Origin: Psococerastis gibbosa
Taxonomy: Eukaryota > Arthropoda > Insecta > Psocodea > Psocidae
Length of the DNA stretch: 64,000 bases
Direction of reading: 5' to 3'
Assembly: GCA_963971405.1 (NCBI GenBank)
Contig: OZ020486.1
Location: 1,426,001-1,490,000, forward strand
Of this stretch, positions 42,655 through 53,574 are shown one piece after another. The notes below the pieces were generated by a model, which worked only from the letters and a program-made list of their open reading frames with translations, did not search any database and was not told the origin of the DNA. The stretch's first letter is position 1, and the number at the start of each line of letters is the position of its first letter. A program made the translations under genes and the position numbers.

Positions 42655-44483
42655 CTAGCTACATAAGCCACCTAAAGCTTTTAGTGCGGAGCTTACAGAC
42701 CTTGTAGAAAATAAATTGAGTGGGAAAACTATTATAATTGGAAATATAAACTTAGATTTGTTAAAATACTCTACGACTAAACCTGAATATTTAAATGTGC
42801 TAAGTAATGGGTTCATCCAATGCATAAATCTAGTAACAAGAGAAGAGTTTCGGGAGGGTGTGCTAAAACAATCATGCATTGATCATTGTTTTACATGAAA
42901 CATGAAAATAGTAGACACAATTGTGATTTATAAATACCAAAACTTCTGACCATTTTCCAATTGTCATAGATTTGCAATTAAAGGAACTCTGCAACGTGCA
43001 GAAAAAAGTGCGACGATATAATGAAAATGAAATAAACCTTCGTATAAAGAACGAAAAGTGGGAAATAAGTAATCTGAATGTGGATGACTCATCTGGAAAA
43101 TATAACAGACAAGAAAGTTTTGCCAAAATTTACCAAGAAGCCGAACGGTTAGAAAGAATTTCGAAAAGTCGACCAGAATCAACATGGGTTACGAGGAAAA
43201 TAAAAGTGGAAATGCTGAAAAGAGACAAGTTGTGGAAGTGGAAGAAACAGAGGAATAATTGGGAGAATAAATTATAAACAAACTTATAAACCGTGCTAAA
43301 GCTAAATCAATATACATGGAATTGAAAGGTGCACGTATGTGAATGTAATAAACAAGATTACTGGCAGAAAAAGTAACCCATCAATTGATGATATTGGTGG
43401 AAAGGTACTTTAAAACCAACAATCAAGATAACAGTGACACGGCGGAATTGTTTCTGAAAAATTTTATTACTGAAATCAAAAATACTGTAGAACATTGTAA
43501 TAGACAACTCACAACAATTAATAAATTTAAAAAGTCGGAAACCGTGCTTAAATGGAAGAAAACTACACCCGAGAGTATTAATAACATTTTATGTGAAGTG
43601 AATAATGGAAAGTCACCGGGTTCAGACAAGATAAGAGTAAAAGATTTAAAGAAAAATGTGAAACTAAGCCATATCATTGCGGAGGTGGTAAATGATTCTC
43701 TGGCGAAAGGAGAAATACTAAATGAATTTAAACGGTCCATAGTGAGACCTATATATAAAGGGAAAAAACACGATGACTAAAAAAAGGCCAATATCAATTC
43801 TAAATACAGTAGAGAAGGAGCTTGAAAAAGAAGTTCAGCGGCAGAAAAATAAAAGTGCAGAATTATGCCTGAGCTAATTTTGTGACTATATAAATGGACA
43901 ACTACACATTAATAACCATGTCTTAGTCCTTTTTATTGACTACTCAAAGGCTTTTGACGTTTTAAGCAAAGAAGTGATACTAGCGCAATTGAAAAGCTTG
44001 GGAGTAGAGGATATCGAGATGGAATGGTTTGAAAACTATCTGACGGGGCGTCAAGTTGTCGTGAAAGTGTGTGACTCAACAAGTATCAAGAGACTGGGCA
44101 ACTGGCGTACCACAAGGTTGTAAAATTGGCCCAATTCTCTACTTAGTAGCTACTAATAAAGTACTGCAAACCTTGAGGAAAGGTAAGGGGTTTATGTTCG
44201 CCGATGATACGGCTGTAGTAGTGGCGTGTAAGGAAATTGACAAAGCTAATAGTATTCTCCAAAAAATAATTAAAGATATTCAAAAGATATCAAGTCATGA
44301 TATTGGGCTCGTCATAAATTGTGCAAAGATCAAAATAGTACACATAAGAAACAGGGGCCTAAACAACGAAAAAATAAGTTCACTTTTCATAAACACCAGT
44401 GCTTACACAAGGATGAAAGCGCAATAAGATGCGAATGCAGCGATTACATAGATGTAGTACAGGAGCATAAATATCTTGGTATT
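42655..44483 (+). pseudogene. Old CR1/Jockey-like ORF2, 5' part (outer element)
   Basis: Shifting + strand frames give an endonuclease end (GKTIIIGNINLDLLKY, CIDHCFT near 42,890, then SNCHRFAIK/SDH-equivalent decayed), the linker (RKIKVEMLKRDKLWKWKKQR) and the RT: NNGKSPGSDKIRVKDL near 43,605, VRPIYKGKK near 43,745, LFIDYSKAFDVL near 43,930, GVPQGCKIGPILYL near 44,106, FADDTAVVV near 44,197. It stops at EHKYLGI near 44,480, where a second element is inserted. Multiple stops and frameshifts mark it as old. It resumes at about 48,096. Confidence 0.8.
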
Positions 44484-44741
44484 TAAAGTAAAAAGTAAAG
44501 TAAATGTATTTCAAAAATTTTCCTTCCTAATACTTTAATAAACATATGGGGCCCGTTAGGCTAGGCCCGTGATGGGCCCCTAAACAGTTTGCAATACAAA
44601 TAATATTTAAATACACTAGTTACACAATAATAATTTATGTTTAAATCATGTAAAAATCCCAGAAAAAAATATTAATAAGAAGCAGAAAGATAAAATAATA
44701 ATAATAATGGTAGGTTTGTACAATATATGTAAGTAGATAGC

Positions 44742-45705
44742 TTAAATTAAATTAACAGCTTGAGCGAAAACTGAGGCTGTTATTCGGCTAATTGGGTGAA
44801 AATAAGTTTTTTTTATGGTGCGATCGAAAAGTTTAATATTGTTTAGTTGTTTAATTGATTCTGTAAGACTGTTGTATGGGGAAATGGATCTATATATGTG
44901 TGATGTTTGAAATAGGGATGTTTTTGGGGCAAAAGTTCTGTGATTGCGGCCCACTCCAAGTCTTGTGTTTAGTCCATGTTGAATGTAGTCTGTCTGGCCG
45001 TCTAACGTCATGCTGCGTTTGTATCTGTATAGTAGTAGTTGTCTTGTGTAAAGTAGTGTCAATGGATGAACCTGGAAGTCATTATATAGTTGGAGGGATG
45101 GGAAACGGTGTGGTCTGCGCATTGCGACCCGCAGGACACTTTTCAGTGCAACCTCAAGAGGTTGTAGGTGAGTGCAGTAAGCTCCCCCCCCCCCCCCCCC
45201 CACGCTAATAAGCCATATTCTGCTATTGACTGCACAATTGCATAGTCCCGGAGTTGAGGAAGTCCCGGTCAAGTATGTGCCTTAAACGTCGAAATTTGTA
45301 TATAGTCTTTCGTACCCGTGTCGATGTCAGTAGTATGTGCGTGTTCCATTTAAGGTGTTGGTCAATTGTCACTCCTAAGTATTTGTACGAGTCAGTCTTT
45401 GCTATTGTATGTTGGTTTATTGTTATCGTTAGGTTGTCAGGTTGTCCAGCTGAGTTGGGGCTGAATGTCATAAATTCGGTTTTAAGTACATTAAGAGTGA
45501 GTCTGTTTTCCTGTAGCCATTTTTGTACTTTTTTCAGTGCTAGGTTTGTCTTATTTTGCACATCATTCCATGTCTCTCCATTAATATGTAGGCCTAGGGT
45601 GGTGTCGTCAGCAAAGCCAATCAAACTACCGTCAATATCTAGTTTCAAAAGTTCATTAATGTAGATAAGGAACAAGAGTGGCCCGAGGACAGTACCTTGG
45701 GGCAC
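44742..45705 (-). pseudogene. Inner element ORF2, RT C-terminal half, frameshifted
   Basis: Continuation of the ORF2 that starts at 47,731. 45,705-45,223 encodes QGTVLGPLLFLIYINELL, catalytic FADDTTLGL and KYLGVTIDQHLKW. A second frame break near 45,250 leads into 45,272-44,742 with the C-terminal region (SHIYRSISPYNSL and flanks). A C-run at about 45,183-45,202 is read as a glycine run where the related copies have AWGGAAAT-like sequence, so homopolymer growth probably disturbed the ORF. Confidence 0.8.
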
Positions 45706-45742
45706 TCCAATGGTAACGGGGATGTGACTGCTAGAGGCCTGG

Positions 45743-47731
45743 CTAGAAGACTGGAAAGGAAGAATTGGAGTCGGAATTGGGTCTTCTAAGACGTACCTGT
45801 TGCATGCGTTTTGTCAAGTAAGAATGGAGTAAGGTGTGTGTCTTTCCTCTAAGTCCAGCTTGTTCGCACTTTAGTAGGAGTAGGTTGTGGTCAACAGTGT
45901 CAAACGCTTTTTGTAAGTCTAAAAAAACGCAGATTGGTCGTCGTCCGTTATCTAGGTCTTCATACAATAGTGACGTCAGTTTCGTAATAGCGTCTTGAGT
46001 GTTTCGTCCACTTTGAAAGCCATACTGGTTGGGTGCAAGGTAATCATTAATAGTCGTAAAATTAACAATACGCGCCTTAATTGCTTTTTCTATTATTTTG
46101 CTGATGTTGCAGGTGAGGGAGATGGGTCTGTAGTTTGCTAGTTCAGCCTTGTCGCCTTTTTTGTGGAGAGGTATTACCGTGGCATATTTGCACGACTCAG
46201 GAAAAGTAGCTCTAGTGAAACAGATGTTAACAATATGAGTCAGTGGTTTGCGTAGCACAAGCTTATGAGTTTTGAGGATGCTTGCAGTTAATCCGTCCGG
46301 TCCAGGTGCCGAATCTATCTTGAGTTCATTTATAAATTTCTCTATTTCATGCTCATCAGTGGGTGCAAAAGCATACAAGGAAAATTGGTTTGCAATAGGG
46401 TTTTGGCTGATGTTCTGAGTGGTGTCAACTTTGGGTAGCCTGGATGCAAGTTCGTTGCCCATCTCTGAAAAATACTGGTTAAAAGCTTCGGCCATTTCCT
46501 TAAGATTGTCATTTGTTATGATATTACCTTGTGAGACAATTTTAGTAATATCTTGCTGTTGTTTGTGGGAGTCTGTGATTTCATTAATAATTTGCCAGGT
46601 TTTTTTAGGACTGTTCTTATTTGCGCGAATTTTATTTTTGTAGTATGTGTTTTTCGTTATTTCGAGGAGCTCTTTCAGTTTATTTCTGTACTGCTTGTAT
46701 TTTATCTTTAACAAAAAATTTGTAGGCTGCTTTCTTAGTTGCAGGCATAGTTTGTCTCTTTGTCGAATCGAGAGGAGGAGACCTGAGGTGATCCAAGGCT
46801 TCAGCTTTGTTTTCCTGTTTGTTAGTATCTTGGTAAATTGGTTGGTACAGTGATCTACATTTGAGGATTTAAATATTGTTTCCCACTTTTCCTGGGCTAG
46901 ATTACGGGCTAATCTGTCATGATCAACGAGAGTTTTTGTTTTTTTGTTCATATTTTGTGAGATAAATGTGTCGTCTTTTAGTGTGATGGCAGTGAGATAA
47001 TGGTCTGTGATAGAGGTATGGAGTATGTGTCCAGTGGCGTTAGTACGCTCTGTAGTAAAGAAGTGGTCAATGCAGGTGTGAGAGTGACCGTCTACCCTTG
47101 TATAATCGTTGATTGCTGATGAGAGCCCTGCAGCAGCTAGTATGTTAAGGTATTCCACTGTATCAACCGGAGGATTGACTGCTAGTATATCTAAATTAAT
47201 GTCACCTGTCAAAAAGAAATCGTAATCAGTATTTTGTGGAGTGATGTCGAGGTAAGTAGATAGCCCATCAATGAATGCAGGTATTGGTTCTGAAGGTTGT
47301 CTGTAGATAGCTAAAAGTCGTTTGTTTTTTCTATTGAACTGGAAAGATATGAGTGAGGCACTGCACCCAAGGAGTGTCAATGGTAGTGTATGAGCTTGAA
47401 GACTTGACTTGACGAAGACCGCAATCCCATCACATTTGTTAATTTGACTATAAGTAAAAAAAGAATCATAGTGGGGGATTGTGTATGTTGATCCCTCATT
47501 AGCCGAAAGCCAGGTCTCAGTTAATACTATTATATCAGCCTCGAAACTAGAGAGAAGTATTAAAAATTGATCAAAATTTTTCCTAATGCTCCTTATATTC
47601 ATATTAAAGATTTTTAAGTGATTCGGTGTAAAAAATTCTGAGTTTAATGTTTCATCTGAAACTAGTGTACAAATTACATCCTTGTCGATTTCACTGAGGA
47701 AGTGTCTCTCCATAACCGTGTGAAAGGGCAT
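45743..47731 (-). pseudogene. Inner element ORF2, endonuclease and RT N-terminal half
   Basis: 662 codons from MPFHTVMERHF. The AP endonuclease is complete: FNMNIRSIRKNF near 42, LTETWLS near 73, GDINLDIL near 175, CIDHFFT and ITDHYLTAI near 245. The linker and RT start follow: DSAPGPDGLTASILK, VIPLHKKGDKAELANYRPIS, NQYGFQSGRNTQDAITKL, VFLDLQKAFDTVDHNLLL. The frame ends at a stop right before the GVPQGT block, which continues in the next frame. Full EN and linker make it the best-preserved ORF2 of this type in the window. Confidence 0.88.
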
Positions 47732-48095
47732 AAGTTTGATAATAAATGCATTGCTTCTGAGAAAAATAAATAAAAATTGATGTGAAAAAAATAAAAAATA
47801 AAAATAACATAAAACTGCGTATTTTTACTAGTATGACATAATTAATAGTACTTTTTTAGTGTAAAGTTGTTTATCTATAGGCAAAGTGAAATACCGGTAA
47901 TTTAAACAATCGTAGGTCTTTAAGCCTATTTCGGAAACTGTTTAGAAATGCTATATAAATAGAGCCTAATAGCTCCTGTTAATACTAAAATTATTCTATT
48001 TCATTAAACCCTTTAATAGGCTATGCAGTATAATTTTAATAGTTTCATGCAAAGACAAATATAGTGTGAAAAGTAATAGGTTACTACTAGGTATT

Positions 48096-48797
48096 AAATT
48101 AAAATTTGGATAGATGGGAATTTTAACTGGCAAACACAAATTGACACAATATGTTAAAAGCTAAGATCGGCAAGTGGAGCAGTACATAAGTTGAAATATG
48201 GAGTTCCTTTGAAAGCTAGAAAGATGGTGTACCATGCCCCAGTAGAATCAGTTATCAGTTATGGGATCACATCAAGGGGACGTGATAATAACACTTACTT
48301 AGAAAAAATATATGATAGAATTGTAACTAATATGTTTTCGGAAAAATTTAACAAAAAGTACAATGATACATTTTCGAAATATCAACATGCTGAATTCCTA
48401 TTAGCGTGCAATAAATCTTAAAAAATTAAAATTATAAAACAAAATTATTTCGTTGATAAATATAAAACAGCGAAAAAAACTAGATATACGAGGCAACAAC
48501 AAAGGTTACAGATACCAATTACATACAATAAATATGGGGACAGAGAAAATCAAATACTAATACCAGAATTGTTTAACGAAATCCCCCAATATAAAAAAAG
48601 GAGAAAAAATTGGGAAAGCAAAAAAAGCAATAAAAAAAAATGGTTGTTAGAAACTCAATAGGCAAGACCTACTGAACCCACAATACATAAAAAATTGCAA
48701 CATTTAGTTAAGAAGATGCCACCCCCGACAAGCGGAAGCTTTGGGGTGGTCGTGTTTTGTTATTATATTTCAATTACTTTGCTGGTGGAGTAACCAG
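48096..48797 (+). pseudogene. Outer element resumed: RT C-terminus and 3' end
   Basis: After the nested insertion the + strand gives NFNWQTQIDT, HKLKYGVPLKARKMVYHAPV and ESVISYGITSRG, then a decayed C-terminal part (RYTRQQQRLQIPIT, LIPELFNEIPQYKK) up to about 48,660. A hairpin CCACCCCCGAC...TTTGGGGTGG at 48,719-48,749 lies in the 3' UTR. The Gypsy element is inserted about 50 nt further on. Confidence 0.8.
48793..48797. other. Gypsy target-site duplication, left
   Basis: ACCAG directly before the left LTR, repeated after the right LTR at 53,570-53,574. Five bp is usual for Ty3/Gypsy integration. Confidence 0.9.
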
Positions 48798-48984
48798 TGT
48801 TCTGTAGTTTACCCATTATACTATTCTGTTATATCCATTAATTATTGTACAGGATTAAATAATATAGTAATAAATTAATAATTCGGTAAATCGTTCATCC
48901 ATCTTTATTTATTGTTTACGACCATACAACTCCAACTAATGGTTTTTCCGGAATACGTGGTTCTAGAAAACCACAGACACCACA
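48798..48984 (-). repeat. Gypsy LTR (3' LTR of the - strand element)
   Basis: 187 bp, starting TG and ending CA. By eye identical to the copy at 53,383-53,569. Contains AT-rich U3/R-like sequence with no obvious coding content. Confidence 0.93.
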
Positions 48985-48996
48985 GTCCTCCCCCTT
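48985..48996 (-). other. Gypsy polypurine tract
   Basis: On the - strand AAGGGGGAGGAC immediately precedes the 3' LTR, in the position where the plus-strand DNA primer is made. Confidence 0.75.
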
Positions 48997-49149
48997 GTAG
49001 AAAAAAAAATAATTGCAAACCTCCTAGGCATAGTAATAGACAAAGGACAGGGGAGCTCTGCGGGTGCCACAGTACACTAGCAACATACCATAAGAGAAGA
49101 AAAAAAAAATCACTGCACTCGACAGGCCATGCACTCGTAACGCGCACTT

Positions 49150-52100
49150 TCATATATTCAAGCGCTGTGGAGCTCGGCGATTTCTGACAGGACGACGAGC
49201 CGCCACTGTTTCTGCAGCAGGCGAAGGTGCCTCCATCTGCATATTAGCCATCGAAGTTCGCCTTGGAGTGAGCGATTGCCTAGATGTACTCTGCTGCTCG
49301 CCAGAAGTAGAGCTTATAATAATGGAATCTCTCTGAGGAGTGAGCGGTGCTTGAATTACTGTAGTCAGCTGCTCGCCCGAAGTAGTATCCATAATACTTG
49401 AATCTCGCTGAGGAGTGGGCGGTGCTTGAATTGGAGTAGGACCAGGATTCGCGATAGGCTGCTTGTATGCTCTTTCTTCACGGAGAGGGATGTCCTGTCC
49501 CACCGGACGTATTTGACCTCCGTGTCGACGCCACAGCTCGTTTCCCACCTGCACCGTGTATTGTAATGCCCCATCCTTGCTGATGATGGTCCCAAAGACC
49601 CAACGCCGTAACGGCGTAGTGTAGTTACGTACCGTCACTTTTTCTCCAGGCTGGAAAACAGGATCTTGGAAAAGGGTGTCTCTCTGCTCTGAGATGGCCC
49701 GACCAATATTCGGGCGTAAGATAGTAAGAGGTGACGATATCTCTCGCCCCAAAAATAAACTTGCAGGACTGTGCCCTGTAAGCACGTGAGGAGCCCTGCG
49801 ATATGCAAATAAAAATTCTTGTAAGTTGTCGTATAAATTGTTCTGATTCTGGAGACAGCGTAAAGCTTGTTTCATACTTCCAACATAACGTTCAGCCTGT
49901 CCATTGCTTGCTGGATAGTGTGGGGGCGACGTAAGATGCCGAATACCAAGTTTACGTAAAAATGCTTGGAACTCCGTTCCCACAAACGTCGACTGATTGT
50001 CCGAAACTAAGCAAATCGGGTGACCATATCGAGCAAACAATGTTCTTAAAACAGTAGTAGTAGTATTAGCTGTCATTGAAGACATCGGAAAAATCTCAGG
50101 CCATTTAGAATAAGAATCAACCACTATTAAAAAAATTTTGCCTGCATACGAAGCAAAATCTATATGTATTCTCTCCCACGGTTTTGCGGGGTACTCCCAG
50201 TAGTGCACCTTGGGGGTTTTTTGCTGCGTTTTGTATTCAGCGCAGTTGACACAATTGCGACACAAATTCTCTATGTCTTGGTCAATATTTTTCCAATACA
50301 CGTATGAACGTGCTAACGCTTTCATTTTAACTACTCCCATATGACCCAAATGCAGTTCATGGAGTATTGTGCGTTGTAATTTTGCTGGTATAACCGCACG
50401 AATGCCTAGCAATATGCATCCTGCATGCAATGAATATTTGCCATCGTGAAATGACTCACCAGCACGTAGTTTTTCAAGAATAGGCATCAAGTCTGGATCT
50501 TCTCTGGTGGCCTTCGCCAGATCCACAGGCTTGATTGGCACAACCTGTAAATGATGGGTTTGGAATTCTTCAACATCATCCAGGTCAAACAAGGTCTCCG
50601 ATGTAACAGGTAGGCGTGAAAGCATATCTGCATTGCCGTTATCATCACTCTTTCTGTATTTCACGTCGAACTGAAATTGTTGCAAGTACAGCGCGTAGTG
50701 TAGAAGTCGTGTAGCAGTAATAACTGGTAACTTCGCCTTAGGCCCAAAAATATGACACAAAGGCTTGTGATCTGAAACTAGACAGAATCGACGTCCCAAC
50801 AGGTAACGGTAAAACTTGGAAACGCCCCATTTAATCGCCAGTGCTTCCTTACAGAGTTGGGCGTAGTTGCGTTCGCTGGGTGAAAGTATGCGAGAAGCAA
50901 ACGCTATAGGCCTCTCTGAGCCATCACTGAAACGATGAGCGATCACCGCCCCAATTCCGACCGGGCTAGCATCCACAGACAAAATTACTGGAAGGTCCGG
51001 CCTGTAGTGCACAAGAACCTTCTCTGAAACTATCTCCTTTTGTAAAGCTTTCAAGCTTTGGTCGCACTGTTTAGTCCATGTGAATTTTGTATCGTGCTTT
51101 GTTAACTCGTATAAAGGCTTGGCTATCGTAGCTAAATTTGGTATAAAACGTGCATAAAAAGTTACCATTCCCATGAATGATTTTACCTCTTTGGCATTTT
51201 GAGGTTTTGGAGCATTAAGTATAGCCTGTATTTTTTCATCAGTCTTATGCAGGCCGTCCTTTGACATTTTGTAACCCAGGTATTGGACGGAAGATTTCAG
51301 GAATTCACATTTACTGTAATTTAGTCGCTGTCCATTTTCTTTCAATCTAGAAAACACTAATGCAAGGCGACTAAGTAGCTGTTCAGCTGTATCTCCTTGA
51401 ACCAACATATCGTCATAAAATACGTAAATTCCTTCGATGTCTCGTAGAACACCTTCAATATAACGTTGCCAAATGGCTGGCGCCGCATTGACCCCAAACA
51501 TCAGACGTGTCGGTTGATAAAGTCCCTTGTGTGTATTTAAGGTTAGAATCTTACCGGTGTCTGGTGTAACAGGTAGCGACAAGTAAGCAGTACGACAGTC
51601 CAGTTTGGCAAAATATTTACCATGCCCCAAAGTAGACATCAAATCTTCAATATCTGGCATTGGATGTTGAGGAACCTCAATGAGCTGATTGCATGTAACG
51701 CTGTAGTCAGCACAAAGACGTATGGACCCGTCTCCCTTAAGTACAGGAACCACTGGAGTCGCAAAGTCCGACCTTTCGACAGGGCGTAAAATTCCTTCTG
51801 CAACTAAACGGTCAATCTCGGCCGAAATTTTTGGCTTCAAAGCAAATGGTACTGGTCGCGCCTTTAAGTACTTAGGACTAGCGCCAGTTTTTAACTGTAA
51901 TTCAGCACAAAAATTCTTTGCGATACCTGTGCCACTGCTAAAAATTTCCTTGTTCTCCGCTAACAATTTCTGTAGCTTCGCTTCGGCAGACGGCGTAATT
52001 GTAGCGGTTGCATGAAAAACAGGTGAAATTTGCAGACTTTGACACCACTCACGTCCCATGAGTGGAGGCAGGTTACCTGGCACTACAAAAAGTCGCAAGT

Positions 52101-53283
52101 TAGCCGTCGAGGCTTTGTAAGTCACAGGCACTGTAACAACTCCTTTAGGTGTGATTATCGTACCACCATAACCCCGGAACTGAGTCTTTGTAGGTTGCAA
52201 CGGAGCATTCAACTGTAAGTCTTTGTATAAATGTTCATTTAAAATAGTATGAGCACTTCCAGTATCCAATTCTAACGATACTGTTTTATTCCCTACTTGC
52301 AGTGGAACCATGTAAGGTTTATAAAAGTCATTACTCACGGATGTCACGGAATACAATGTATAAATGGGTAATGAATCTTCCACCGCGTGAACCGTTTTCT
52401 TTGAAAGGCAGACGGCTGCCACATGAGAGCCGCGTCCGCAATTTGTACATTTTAAGTTCTTTTTCTTGCAATCAGGAGCCTTGTGCGAGTCAACCATACC
52501 GCACCTGTAGCACACAATCTGTTTCCCCTTCGTAGTAGAGGTAGACTGCTTTGAAGTAGATTCCTTCTTGCCCTGAGTAACTTTATTCTTCTGAAAAGAC
52601 TTGTTTTTTATTTTATTAACGGAACTAGAAGGTTGCACTAGCAATTCCCGTGTCCCTGACGACGCAGATTCAAGAGACACCGCCAGAGCATAAATCTTAT
52701 CGAAATCAGCGTTATCTTCCTCAAGAACACGATCTAAAATGTGACGATCTCGTAAACCTGCCACAAAAACATCCCTGAGGACCTCTGATAACACGCTGGA
52801 AGCATACTTGCAAGGAACAGCTAAGTGGCGTAAAGATGCCGAATAAGCTGCCAATGATTCTCCCTCTTGCTGTCGGCGTTTATATAGTGTATGCCGAGAA
52901 GGTATGACTAAAGGTGTTGGTCGCAAATGACCTTGCAAAAGTTTAGTCACATCATCATACTGTGAGTTTGCAAGCGTTTTCGGATGTAGCAAATCCTTAG
53001 TAAGTCCATATAAATCAGTAGGCAAACTATGCATAAACAATTGCAGCATCGTGCTATCATCAGTAATGCTGTAAAGTTTAAAAGCTGCACTACATTTTTC
53101 AATGTGTAACGCAATGTCGTCACTTGCAATAAATTTATCAAGTTTTGGAAAACTCTTTCCCCCACCTGTAGCAGGTTGAGCAGGTGAACCTTGCCCTTGG
53201 GGTCTAGTTAAAGCCTTCAAAATATCCGACATCGTCTTCTGCATATTCAAATTGGCTTGCAAAACGTCTTTTAGATCTGTCAT
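49150..53283 (-). CDS. Ty3/Gypsy gag-pol polyprotein, intact
   Basis: 1377 codons without interruption. Order: gag (about 1-250), two zinc-knuckle-like CX2C repeats (CYRCGMVDSHKAPDC and CTNCGRGSHVAAVC, about 257-292), aspartic protease (LELDTGSAHT, about 337), reverse transcriptase (FAKLDCRTAYLSL, QRYIEGVL, catalytic VFYDDMLV near 622), RNase H (LSVDASPVGIGAVIA near 768), integrase zinc-binding HHCC (HELHLGHMG ... CRNCVNC near 975-1010) and core (IHIDFASYAG, LVSDNQSTF, SNGQAERYVGSMKQ near 1040-1130). RT before integrase defines Gypsy order. No envelope ORF. It resembles the K02A2.6-like proteins common in arthropod annotations. Probably competent for expression in form, and antisense to lipin. 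Confidence 0.95.
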   Translation of the reverse strand: MTDLKDVLQANLNMQKTMSDILKALTRPQGQGSPAQPATGGGKSFPKLDKFIASDDIALHIEKCSAAFKLYSITDDSTMLQLFMHSLPTDLYGLTKDLLHPKTLANSQYDDVTKLLQGHLRPTPLVIPSRHTLYKRRQQEGESLAAYSASLRHLAVPCKYASSVLSEVLRDVFVAGLRDRHILDRVLEEDNADFDKIYALAVSLESASSGTRELLVQPSSSVNKIKNKSFQKNKVTQGKKESTSKQSTSTTKGKQIVCYRCGMVDSHKAPDCKKKNLKCTNCGRGSHVAAVCLSKKTVHAVEDSLPIYTLYSVTSVSNDFYKPYMVPLQVGNKTVSLELDTGSAHTILNEHLYKDLQLNAPLQPTKTQFRGYGGTIITPKGVVTVPVTYKASTANLRLFVVPGNLPPLMGREWCQSLQISPVFHATATITPSAEAKLQKLLAENKEIFSSGTGIAKNFCAELQLKTGASPKYLKARPVPFALKPKISAEIDRLVAEGILRPVERSDFATPVVPVLKGDGSIRLCADYSVTCNQLIEVPQHPMPDIEDLMSTLGHGKYFAKLDCRTAYLSLPVTPDTGKILTLNTHKGLYQPTRLMFGVNAAPAIWQRYIEGVLRDIEGIYVFYDDMLVQGDTAEQLLSRLALVFSRLKENGQRLNYSKCEFLKSSVQYLGYKMSKDGLHKTDEKIQAILNAPKPQNAKEVKSFMGMVTFYARFIPNLATIAKPLYELTKHDTKFTWTKQCDQSLKALQKEIVSEKVLVHYRPDLPVILSVDASPVGIGAVIAHRFSDGSERPIAFASRILSPSERNYAQLCKEALAIKWGVSKFYRYLLGRRFCLVSDHKPLCHIFGPKAKLPVITATRLLHYALYLQQFQFDVKYRKSDDNGNADMLSRLPVTSETLFDLDDVEEFQTHHLQVVPIKPVDLAKATREDPDLMPILEKLRAGESFHDGKYSLHAGCILLGIRAVIPAKLQRTILHELHLGHMGVVKMKALARSYVYWKNIDQDIENLCRNCVNCAEYKTQQKTPKVHYWEYPAKPWERIHIDFASYAGKIFLIVVDSYSKWPEIFPMSSMTANTTTTVLRTLFARYGHPICLVSDNQSTFVGTEFQAFLRKLGIRHLTSPPHYPASNGQAERYVGSMKQALRCLQNQNNLYDNLQEFLFAYRRAPHVLTGHSPASLFLGREISSPLTILRPNIGRAISEQRDTLFQDPVFQPGEKVTVRNYTTPLRRWVFGTIISKDGALQYTVQVGNELWRRHGGQIRPVGQDIPLREERAYKQPIANPGPTPIQAPPTPQRDSSIMDTTSGEQLTTVIQAPLTPQRDSIIISSTSGEQQSTSRQSLTPRRTSMANMQMEAPSPAAETVAARRPVRNRRAPQRLNI

Positions 53284-53369
53284 TGTGGCAAAGTAAAAGT
53301 ACCACGTGCACTAGTAAGTAAGCAATAAGCAAAAACAATCGCAAAATAGTAAATATAGTAGGCTAATTA

Positions 53370-53381
53370 CCGACTGCGCCA
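53370..53381 (-). other. Gypsy primer-binding site, tRNA-Ser type
   Basis: TGGCGCAGTCGG on the - strand lies one base after the 5' LTR. It is complementary to the 3' end (with CCA) of serine tRNAs as known from insects, such as those used by 17.6/297-type elements. Confidence 0.7.
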
Positions 53382-53382
53382 C

Positions 53383-53569
53383 TGTTCTGTAGTTTACCCA
53401 TTATACTATTCTGTTATATCCATTAATTATTGTACAGGATTAAATAATATAGTAATAAATTAATAATTCGGTAAATCGTTCATCCATCTTTATTTATTGT
53501 TTACGACCATACAACTCCAACTAATGGTTTTTCCGGAATACGTGGTTCTAGAAAACCACAGACACCACA
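53383..53569 (-). repeat. Gypsy LTR (5' LTR of the - strand element)
   Basis: 187 bp, identical by eye to the LTR at 48,798-48,984. Identity of LTRs means little time since insertion. Confidence 0.93.
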
Positions 53570-53574
53570 ACCAG
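53570..53574. other. Gypsy target-site duplication, right
   Basis: ACCAG following the right LTR; partner of 48,793-48,797. The empty site would read GGTGGAGTAACCAGTTATGG. Confidence 0.9.

Larger units (their letters stand above)
44484..48090 (-). mobile_element. Inner CR1/Jockey-like element nested in the outer element
   Basis: It interrupts the outer element between the KYLGI block and the following NFNWQTQIDT block. Its flanks carry GGTATT at 44,478-44,483 and 48,090-48,095 (longer match with one indel), a plausible short target duplication. On the - strand the 3' end has a hairpin (44,548-44,581) and a TTTAC-type tail next to the outer element. No ORF1 is present and only about 360 nt precede ORF2, so it is probably 5'-truncated. 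Confidence 0.8.
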
